Source of the DNA: an uncultured Lachnospiraceae bacterium
GTDB taxonomy: Bacteria; Bacillota_A; Clostridia; Lachnospirales; Lachnospiraceae
DNA length: 6,117 nt
Reading direction: 5' to 3'
Assembly: GCA_910585655.1 (NCBI GenBank)
Contig: CAJUFW010000085.1
Span: forward strand, 1-6,117
Each line of letters opens with the position of its first letter. Positions within the stretch are counted from its first letter, which is position 1. Positions 1-4,953 of this stretch are shown piece by piece. Below the pieces are notes generated by a model. The model had not been told where the DNA came from, did not search any database, and worked only from the letters and a program-made list of their open reading frames with translations. The translations under genes and the position numbers were made by a program.

Positions 1-640
1 TTTTGCGATTTCCTTATACTCTTCCTTCAACGCTTCCAGCTTTTCCTCATTCTCATTATATTCTTTTAATCGACTTTCGTAGGAGAAAATATAAAAAGGA
101 AGTAAGAACAACAGCTTTTTTTGAAATATCTCCTCCAAACTATAACGCTGCGCTTTCATCACTGGCACACCAAAGCGCACCGTTCCACCTGGTGTTTTCA
201 TCTCAATGGTCATAGTATCCGGTGTCTTCTTCGTACTCCGTAAAAACAACACCATCGAATGAGGGAATTCCACCGTCAACGTATTCCCTGCCAGTTCTCC
301 CTCATCCAAAGCAATTTGTGTTACATATTCAAAAATTCTTACCAACATACTGCTGTCCGCCGTACTTTGGCATTCACACAAAAACTTCTTTTCCGATTAC
401 CTTAAAACTGCTGTCTGTGATACGCTTTTCCTCATATCCGTCCTGTTGGTTGATATAATGTATTTCCGATGTTGGGACAATTTCCTCTTCCCCTGTGTAC
501 TCTTCTCCAAACACCTCATTTAATACGGGTAAAATCAAATTCCTGCAATCATTTAACAAAGTACGAAACACGTCGTCATATGGCGTACTAACAGCTTTAC
601 TTGTATTATTTCCATTCTCTCTAGTGTTCTTTTTCTCCAA
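1..640 (-). pseudogene. Rpn-family recombination-promoting nuclease (PD-(D/E)XK transposase-like), frameshifted second copy, 3' end beyond window
   Basis: This is the second copy of a tandem pair; it is nearly identical to the intact gene at 701-1726. It starts at a TTG (638-640) and has the same conserved purine-rich leader as its sister. The first 85 or so residues match, including the TPYDDVF motif. Then an 8-bp deletion at about 393-395 (relative to the intact copy around 1480) shifts the frame and gives a stop at 374-376. Past the lesion the original frame stays open to the window edge, equivalent to residues about 90-216 of the sister, including the ECQS motif. I hand-counted about 30 base differences between the copies, of which only about four change an amino acid outside the lesion, so the inactivation looks recent. 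The 5' fragment could still give an 88-residue peptide with no complete catalytic core. It follows the intact copy by 60 bp and would be co-transcribed with it. Confidence 0.85.
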
Positions 641-669
641 TGCTTCTCCTCTCCCTCGCTTTCTTCCTC
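1..669 (-). repeat. Tandem duplication unit, distal copy (pairs with 1079-1755)
   Basis: This segment is about 95% identical by hand comparison to 1079-1755. The offset is 1078 up to about 393 and 1086 after it, the change being the 8-bp deletion. Similarity covers the coding part and about 29 bp of leader upstream of the TTG start, and stops at about 669. The left limit is outside the window. Confidence 0.9.
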
Positions 670-700
670 CATCTTTTCTCTCTTTTTATTTTCGTACTTC

Positions 701-1726
701 TTAATTCTCCCTCAACCATTGTCTCACCAGTTCGATCTCTACCTCTATCATTTCTGCAATAGCGTCCACCTCTAACCCCAATTTTTGAAGATTTTTTGCG
801 GTTTTTCTTGCCTGCTCTAATTTCCCTTCCGTTTTTCCCTCTTTTTTACCTTCCCTTCTTCCTTCCCTTCTTCCCTCAATTCTGCCCTCTTCTTTTCCTT
901 TCAGTAAAATAGTTTTCGCTTCATACTCTAAAATCTGACCACCCATAACCGAACACACTCCTTCCCTTACCTGTTGATAGTTCCTCGCCAGGTTTTCTAA
1001 CACCTTTTCTGACATCTCTATAATGGTCTTTTTGGTATACACACTGATTTCCTGTTGCTCTGTCAGTTGCTCCAATCTTTTTGCGATTTCCTTATACTCT
1101 TCCTTCAGCGCTTCCAGCTTTTCCTCATTCTCATTATACTCTTTTAATCGACTTTCATAGGAGAAAATATAAAAAGGAAGTAAGAACAACAGCTTCTTTT
1201 GAAATATCTCCTCCAAACTATAACGCTGCGCTTTCATCACCGGCACGCCAAAGCGCACCGTTCCTCCTGGCGTTTTCATCTCAATGCTCATAGTATCCGG
1301 TGTCTTCTTCGTACTCCGTAAAAACAGCACCATCGAATGAGGAAATTCCACAGTCAATGTATTCCCCTCCAGTTCTCCCTCGTCTAAGGCAATTTGTGTT
1401 ACATATTCAAAAATTCTTACCAACATACTGCTGTCCGCCGTACTTTGGCATTCACATAAAAACTTCTTTTCCTCTTTCCCGAGTACCTTAAAACTGCTGT
1501 CTGTGATACGCTTTTCCTCATATCCATCTTGTTGGTTGATATAATGTATTTCCGACGTCGGAACAATTTCCTCTTCCCCTGTATACTCTTCTCCAAACAC
1601 TTCATTTAATACGGGTAAAATCAAGTTCCTGCAATCATTTAACAAAGTACGAAACACGTCGTCATATGGCGTACTAACAGCTTTACTTGTATTATTTCCA
1701 TTCTCTCTAATGTTCTTTTTCTCCAA
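701..1726 (-). CDS. Rpn-family recombination-promoting nuclease / putative PD-(D/E)XK transposase-like protein
   Basis: The 341-residue product resembles the Rpn/transposase_31-type PD-(D/E)XK family, whose studied members are DNA endonucleases that promote RecA-independent recombination. Residues 19-29 hold the N-terminal TPYDDVF...LL signature. D76 precedes a strand and a KKFLCECQS segment (88-95), where E92-x-Q94 fits the family's E-x-Q catalytic pair, followed by the helix 'MLVRIFEYVTQIAL' (101-114). Residues 190-225 are a charged, probably coiled helix. Residues 279-305 are EGxx tetrapeptide repeats. The C-terminus (306-340) looks like the short helical, HTH-like end common in the family. 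The start is TTG (1724-1726), with GGAG 5 nt upstream and GAGGGAG 10 nt upstream; no in-frame ATG lies upstream before a stop. The promoter at 1795-1823 serves it. A damaged duplicate lies 60 bp downstream. Nuclease activity is inferred from family, and the actual biological role is unknown. Confidence 0.85.
   Translation of the reverse strand: MEKKNIRENGNNTSKAVSTPYDDVFRTLLNDCRNLILPVLNEVFGEEYTGEEEIVPTSEIHYINQQDGYEEKRITDSSFKVLGKEEKKFLCECQSTADSSMLVRIFEYVTQIALDEGELEGNTLTVEFPHSMVLFLRSTKKTPDTMSIEMKTPGGTVRFGVPVMKAQRYSLEEIFQKKLLFLLPFYIFSYESRLKEYNENEEKLEALKEEYKEIAKRLEQLTEQQEISVYTKKTIIEMSEKVLENLARNYQQVREGVCSVMGGQILEYEAKTILLKGKEEGRIEGRREGRREGKKEGKTEGKLEQARKTAKNLQKLGLEVDAIAEMIEVEIELVRQWLREN
818..892 (-). 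repeat. Imperfect 12-bp repeats encoding EGxx tetrapeptides
   Basis: Within the intact Rpn-like gene, residues 279-303 read as six or so EGxx units (EGRI, EGRR, EGRR, EGKK, EGKT, EGKL). They are encoded by purine-rich imperfect 12-bp repeats on the minus strand. Such tails are common in this protein family and are a likely site for slippage and length change. Confidence 0.75.
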
Positions 1727-1755
1727 TACTTCTCCGCTCCCTCGCTTTCTTCCTC
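1079..1755 (-). repeat. Tandem duplication unit, proximal copy (pairs with 1-669)
   Basis: This is the matching portion of the intact gene and its leader. The homology ends at about 1755, just upstream of the purine-rich leader, so the duplication junction lies there and at about 669. Whether the unit also includes the C-terminal part at 701-1078 cannot be seen, because the distal copy leaves the window. Confidence 0.88.
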
Positions 1756-1760
1756 TCCTG

Positions 1761-1777
1761 ATTTTTGAAGATTTTTT
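1761..1777 (-). repeat. 17-bp exact match to the 3' part of the Rpn-like gene (781-797)
   Basis: The bases ATTTTTGAAGATTTTTT occur at 1761-1777, five bases beyond the end of the tandem repeat, and again at 781-797 inside the C-terminal coding region of the intact copy. A further nine-base match (TTTTTCTTG) follows after a 1-bp gap. This may be the remnant of the tail of a third, upstream copy. The segment is T-rich, so chance is possible. Confidence 0.4.
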
Positions 1778-1794
1778 AATTTTTTCTTGTTTTC

Positions 1795-1823
1795 ATCATA
1801 TCATTTTTTCCGAATCATTACAA
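1795..1823 (-). promoter_or_regulatory. Sigma-70/SigA-type promoter for the Rpn-like gene pair
   Basis: On the minus strand, TTGTAA (1818-1823; 4/6 to consensus) is followed after exactly 17 bp by TATGAT (1795-1800; 5/6). Transcription would start near 1788, giving a leader of about 60 nt to the TTG start at 1726. The promoter lies downstream of the terminator of the preceding unit, which fits an independent transcript. Confidence 0.55.
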
Positions 1824-1869
1824 GTCGCTTTCTTTACCATTCCTTTTAGATATTAATTTGAACAGAAAT

Positions 1870-1916
1870 GAAAGAAGGGTATGAGATAAATTTGCCTTAC
1901 CTCATATCCTTCTTTC
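1870..1916 (-). terminator. Rho-independent-type terminator after the secreted-protein gene
   Basis: A 16-bp inverted repeat (1870-1885 with 1901-1916) has only one G-T position and a 15-nt loop. It starts 29 bp past the stop codon of the secreted-protein gene. On the minus strand the stem is followed by ATTTCTGTT, a T-rich but imperfect tract. The strong stem and its position support termination; the weak U-tract lowers confidence slightly. Confidence 0.65.
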
Positions 1917-1944
1917 CAAATCATATAAATCCGCAGAATAAATT

Positions 1945-4188
1945 TTAGTTCGTTATCTTATTTTCATTATGAGTAGCGTCACCTTTTTTAATCGCCGTAT
2001 TACTGCTGCTCAAATCTGCCTTATACAGTTCATTCTTAGAAGTAAGAATGTAATAAACTCTGTCTGCTGCGCTATCCGGATGATTTAACAGAATATCATG
2101 GATCTGATCATCTGCATCTACACCAGCACAGGCATTTTTAGCATCCCACCAGCGATATAAGCCATTCTCCTTTGTATAGTAAACAGCTACAGAAGTCGTA
2201 TCCGTCATCCCTTCTGCCGCCGTTGCCACAGCAATCAAGCCGCTTCCGGATACGACTGCCATATCTTCCGGATTACGAGAATGTCTGATAGCCGAACCGG
2301 AAATCGCCAGATATGTTTCCTTTGCTACATCTGCCTGGGAATATATTGCATAACTCTTGTAGGCTCCGTCTCCAACATATTCTACTATTCCAGGTGTTTT
2401 TATCGTCTTTGCTGTCAGATCTTCCACCACTTGATCGACACTTGGCGGTGTAAAGGTAACAGTAAGAGAAGTGGCTGTTGCGCCTTCAACGGTATAGACT
2501 ATACCTGTTTCTGCATTTTTAGCCTTTAAAACGACTGTTTTTTCTGCTGGTTCCTCCGTGCTTACTTTCACTTTGATTCCGTCAGAAACGATATTGCTAT
2601 TGATAGCGCTTCCTGAAATCTCAGCAGAATTACTATTAATACCTGTAATACCATATGTTATATAAGCATACCCATCCGCACCAAATGCTGCTTCATACTT
2701 GTTCAGAGAAAGATTTACATTACCTGCTTCATCCGGTTTTGGTGTTTCTTTTACAGTAATCGTTAAGGTAGTTTTTGCGCCATTCGTTTCCGTAATCACA
2801 ACTGCTATGCTTCCTGCTGCTTCCATTCTTTTACTAACGGTTATTCCGTCAGCAGTAGTAGAAGTTACTGTTTCTCCGCCTATCGTAATAGCGCTGATAG
2901 AAGCAGCCGCAATATTGCTTAGTACAACTTTGATCTCCGCTGGTAAAAATGCCGTAAGAGATGCGGTAAGCGTTCCATTGCTTCCCACTGCCGTAACCGG
3001 AGCAATAGCCGTTCCTGATACACTTACAACAGCCTGAATCGCAGATGGTGTTGCACTAGGTGTAACCGGAGGTTTCTCTTCCCCGCTGCCTCCTGTGTTA
3101 CCACCGCTTCCGGTATTTCCGCCGCTTGGAGGATAATAGCTGCCTCCCCCTGTTGTCCCGCCGCTTGTTCCTCCGCCTGTGCTTCCTCCGCCTGTTGTAT
3201 CTTTATTTGTACTCGGCACGGTTTCCGTTTTGGTGCTTCCTTCGGTTGATACTGTAACATCCTTCTTGGTATCGTTTTTTATTTCTACTTCAACCTTTTC
3301 ATCTGCTTTCTTTACCGTAGAACCTTCGGCGCCTTCCTTTAAGGTGATATCTGCCTTCGCCTCTACTTCTGCCTTTACCGGTACATCAGACGTTACTTTC
3401 GCTCCTTCGGCTTTTTCTCCCACCTCTATGGCTACTTCCTTTACTTTGTTGGAATCGCCTGTAATAATCACGTTTGCCGGAGCGTCCAACACGACTTTTT
3501 CCACGCCGTCATTGACGTTTAATGTAACATCCGCATCCTTAACCACTTTAACCGTACTGACTTCGGCGGCTTTTTCTACCGTAACCTGTACTTTGCTGTC
3601 CTTAGCGGCAACGCGAAACTCTTTCGTCGTCCCTTGGCTAATCACAACCTCCGCGTCCATCTTGTCTCCGTAGAATCCGGTCTTTTTCACATCGCCTTTT
3701 ACATCCAAAGCAACCTTCCCATTGTCCGCCTGGAAATAGAGTTTCTCCACGGTTGCGCCGGTTCCTACCTCAAATTTAGCGGCAGTATCTACCACGGCAA
3801 AGCTATTGCCTTTACCATACTCCGTCCAATTTGCGACTTCTGAGATTTTTACAATCTTCATTGAGGCATGATTTACCACTTTAGAAAGCGGCGCGTTGAC
3901 TCTCAGCCTTTTTTCTGCAAATTTGCTGTTAGCCGGAATGGTATAGGTCTCTGCCGTTTTTACGTTTCTTAAATAAACGTACTTATAGGTTTTCGCCCCC
4001 AGCAGGTTCTCCAACGCTCCTGCGTTTGCTGTCATACCAGATTTCCCAAACTTGTTCTCGTACCTGGTATATGTCGGAAACCTTTTGTAGAGACTTGCTG
4101 CTTCTGTCTGCACAGCCGGAGTCATTCCTGCCAATATCAGACTAATCGCCAGAAAAGCAGCCAGATGTTTGATGCCCTTCCTTCTCAT
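1945..4188 (-). CDS. Secreted, beta-rich cell-surface/extracellular protein with Gly-rich linker, function unknown
   Basis: The 747-residue protein has a clear Sec signal peptide: MRRKGIKH, then a hydrophobic stretch (9-26), with likely cleavage near TEA-AS at residues 30-31. Residues 33-130 form a globular, Tyr-rich N-terminal domain. Residues 135-325 are short alternating Val/Lys/Asp strands, as in a parallel beta-helix or stacked beta repeat. Residues 332-370 are a low-complexity Gly/Ser/Thr linker, followed by a TPSATPSA stretch. Residues 385-480 and 485-580 look like two Ig-like beta-sandwich domains, and 590-747 form a C-terminal domain. The peptide SG(S/T)AI recurs at about 391, 526 and 630. 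I see no SLH repeats, LPxTG motif, choline-binding repeats or C-terminal membrane helix, so attachment is unclear; release into the medium is possible. The ATG start has AGGAGG nine bases upstream and overlaps the stop of a small upstream gene (ATGA), implying translational coupling. A terminator follows. I do not recognise a specific family, and no enzyme motif is evident. Confidence 0.85.
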   Translation of the reverse strand: MRRKGIKHLAAFLAISLILAGMTPAVQTEAASLYKRFPTYTRYENKFGKSGMTANAGALENLLGAKTYKYVYLRNVKTAETYTIPANSKFAEKRLRVNAPLSKVVNHASMKIVKISEVANWTEYGKGNSFAVVDTAAKFEVGTGATVEKLYFQADNGKVALDVKGDVKKTGFYGDKMDAEVVISQGTTKEFRVAAKDSKVQVTVEKAAEVSTVKVVKDADVTLNVNDGVEKVVLDAPANVIITGDSNKVKEVAIEVGEKAEGAKVTSDVPVKAEVEAKADITLKEGAEGSTVKKADEKVEVEIKNDTKKDVTVSTEGSTKTETVPSTNKDTTGGGSTGGGTSGGTTGGGSYYPPSGGNTGSGGNTGGSGEEKPPVTPSATPSAIQAVVSVSGTAIAPVTAVGSNGTLTASLTAFLPAEIKVVLSNIAAASISAITIGGETVTSTTADGITVSKRMEAAGSIAVVITETNGAKTTLTITVKETPKPDEAGNVNLSLNKYEAAFGADGYAYITYGITGINSNSAEISGSAINSNIVSDGIKVKVSTEEPAEKTVVLKAKNAETGIVYTVEGATATSLTVTFTPPSVDQVVEDLTAKTIKTPGIVEYVGDGAYKSYAIYSQADVAKETYLAISGSAIRHSRNPEDMAVVSGSGLIAVATAAEGMTDTTSVAVYYTKENGLYRWWDAKNACAGVDADDQIHDILLNHPDSAADRVYYILTSKNELYKADLSSSNTAIKKGDATHNENKITN

Positions 4189-4367
4189 TTCTCTTTCCCT
4201 CCTGTTTCGTTTTTCCGCTTCTGCGGAGCCTTTTTACGGGCAGAATTTTTACCTGTCCCTGTTTCAGAAAAGAAGATAGTTTTCTTTTCCTGTGCCAATA
4301 TGTAATCTCCGTTAAAGCTGTCTACAGATTTTATATTTTCCGGTAACAATGTTCTAAACGATTTCAT
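4185..4367 (-). CDS. Small basic protein (60 aa) translationally coupled to the secreted protein
   Basis: The open frame from ATG (4365-4367) encodes 60 residues beginning MKSFRTLLPENIKS. It ends in TGA, overlapping the ATG of the secreted-protein gene by four bases. AGGTGG lies about 10-13 nt upstream, an acceptable but not perfect ribosome site. The product has no signal peptide or membrane segment. Its second half is rich in Lys and Arg (residues 40-60 read GKNSARKKAP then QKRKNETGGKEK). It lies first in the transcript from the promoter at 4459-4487, about 85 nt from the expected start. It could be a genuine small protein acting on the surface protein or its regulator, or a leader peptide that couples translation. 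I do not recognise a family. Position, overlap and ribosome site argue that it is real; nothing else does. Confidence 0.5.
   Translation of the reverse strand: MKSFRTLLPENIKSVDSFNGDYILAQEKKTIFFSETGTGKNSARKKAPQKRKNETGGKEK
4198..4203 (-). promoter_or_regulatory. Ribosome binding site of the secreted-protein gene, inside the upstream small gene
   Basis: A perfect AGGAGG lies nine bases before the ATG at 4186-4188. It is located within the last codons of the 60-residue gene. Translation of the small gene would pass over this site, which supports coupling of the two genes. Confidence 0.75.
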
Positions 4368-4420
4368 GTCTATGACACCACCTATTTTTCCGAACAATGC
4401 TGCCTTGAAATATCTTTTCC

Positions 4421-4529
4421 GTAATTCCTTTTTCGTTAATTACATTATTGTAATTTTAAATATATCATATAATTATTGTAATTTCAATATTTTTCTTATA
4501 AAAAAAGTAATTTCCGGCTTGAAAATTAC
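4421..4529. promoter_or_regulatory. Array of six GTAATT/AATTAC half-sites, putative operator for the XRE regulator
   Basis: The hexamer GTAATT occurs at 4421, 4450, 4478 and 4507, and its reverse complement AATTAC at 4438 and 4524, all within 109 bp. AATTAC-6 bp-GTAATT (4438-4455) and GTAATT-11 bp-AATTAC (4507-4529) are inverted pairs. AATTA-TTG-TAATT (4471-4483) is a tighter palindrome, and ATTATTGTAATTT repeats directly at 4444 and 4472. They lie in the intergenic region between a divergent XRE regulator and the operon, over the leftward promoter. Assignment to that regulator is inferred from position. The region is AT-rich, which raises the chance background, but six copies this close are unlikely to be accidental. 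Confidence 0.55.
4459..4487 (-). promoter_or_regulatory. Promoter for the small-protein/secreted-protein operon
   Basis: On the minus strand, TTGAAA (4482-4487; 5/6) is followed after exactly 17 bp by TATATT (4459-4464; 5/6). The start site would fall near 4452. One GTAATT element (4478-4483) overlaps the -35 box. The inverted pair at 4438-4455 covers the expected start site. Both are positions where a bound regulator would block transcription. Confidence 0.6.
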
Positions 4530-4534
4530 TTTTT
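4502..4534. repeat. 12-bp perfect inverted repeat upstream of the XRE gene
   Basis: The arms AAAAAGTAATTT (4502-4513) and AAATTACTTTTT (4523-4534) are exact reverse complements around a 9-bp GC-richer centre. The repeat ends four bases before the likely -10 box of the XRE gene, so it occupies the -35 region. That is a typical place for an autoregulatory operator. Confidence 0.7.
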
Positions 4535-4537
4535 GGT

Positions 4538-4543
4538 TATACT
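4538..4543 (+). promoter_or_regulatory. Possible -10 box of the XRE gene
   Basis: TATACT matches the -10 consensus at 5/6 and would give a leader of about 35 nt. No good -35 lies 16-18 bp upstream (the bases there are CGGCTT). The promoter would be weak, or dependent on a bound factor at the adjacent inverted repeat. An alternative is TTGGTT (4533) with TATATC (4555). Confidence 0.35.
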
Positions 4544-4571
4544 AAGGGTGATTCTATATCATCTTTTTATT

Positions 4572-4576
4572 AGGAG
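4572..4576 (+). promoter_or_regulatory. Ribosome binding site deciding the XRE start
   Basis: AGGAG ends 10 bases before the ATG at 4587. An in-frame upstream start at 4533 would be ATG-less (TTG), would lie over the presumed -10 region and lacks such a site, so 4587 is preferred. Confidence 0.75.
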
Positions 4577-4586
4577 ATTTTTACAA

Positions 4587-4934
4587 ATGAACACGATTGG
4601 AGAACGTATTGTATTTTTAAGAGAAGAATTAGAAATCAGCCAAAAGGCGCTTGCTGTCTCTATTCAGACAACTGCCGCTACCCTTTCGCGCTATGAAAAT
4701 AATCTTTATGAGCCGAAAGGCGAGACGCTTGTCCGTCTCGCCTTAGCTCTACATACTACTTCAGATTTTCTGCTCGGATTGACTTCCGACTATCATCAGC
4801 CAACTCCTTCCAAGGAAGAACTTCCTGCTCTGACGGCAGAAGAATACCGTCTTATCAAACTTTATCGCACCCTTACTCCAGACAACCAAATCCGTGTCCA
4901 GGAAAGAGTTCTTACGTTAAGTGAACAATCCTAA
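4587..4934 (+). CDS. XRE/Cro-CI family HTH transcriptional regulator
   Basis: The 115-residue protein has a standard N-terminal Cro/CI helix-turn-helix at about residues 4-62: IGERIVFLREELEISQKALA, then TTAATLSRYENNLYEP with the usual S-RYE of the recognition helix, and LVRLALALHTTSDFLLGL closing the domain. Residues 65-115 are a short helical extension (ALTAEEYRLIKLYRTLTPDNQ) that probably mediates dimerisation; there is no peptidase or ligand domain. The ATG at 4587 has AGGAG upstream. The gene is divergent from the small-protein/secreted-protein operon, and the region between them carries repeated palindromic hexamers. A local repressor that also regulates itself is the likely role. It is convergent with the following gene, with 19 bp between stops and no clear terminator. 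Confidence 0.9.
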   Translation: MNTIGERIVFLREELEISQKALAVSIQTTAATLSRYENNLYEPKGETLVRLALALHTTSDFLLGLTSDYHQPTPSKEELPALTAEEYRLIKLYRTLTPDNQIRVQERVLTLSEQS

Positions 4935-4953
4935 TGAAATAATTTTTCCTGTT

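Noticed and set aside
3..458. Plus-strand open frames over the broken Rpn-like copy, repeated at 1081-1491
   Set aside because: They are antisense shadows that recur in both copies because the DNA is duplicated. They lack ribosome sites, and the strong silent-site bias belongs to the minus-strand frame.
374..640. Programmed frameshift joining the two halves of the distal Rpn-like copy
   Set aside because: The sister copy shows that 8 bp are simply missing. There is no slippery heptamer with a downstream structure, and a deletion is the simpler explanation.
2281..3843. Plus-strand and alternate minus-strand open frames within the secreted-protein gene
   Set aside because: They are overlapping frames in a repetitive, low-complexity coding sequence with no start signals. 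The minus-strand 747-residue frame has a signal peptide, ribosome site and terminator.
4214..4227. Short hairpin TCCGC-TTCT-GCGGA followed by T's on the plus strand as a terminator
   Set aside because: It has only a 5-bp stem, lies inside the minus-strand small gene, and no plus-strand gene precedes it.
4365..4397. Longer start (TTG at 4395-4397) for the small basic protein
   Set aside because: It has no ribosome site upstream. The ATG at 4365-4367 has AGGTGG at a workable distance.
4533..4586. N-terminal extension of the XRE regulator to 4533
   Set aside because: It would start at a TTG before the likely -10 box and would add residues ahead of a complete HTH domain. AGGAG precedes the ATG at 4587.
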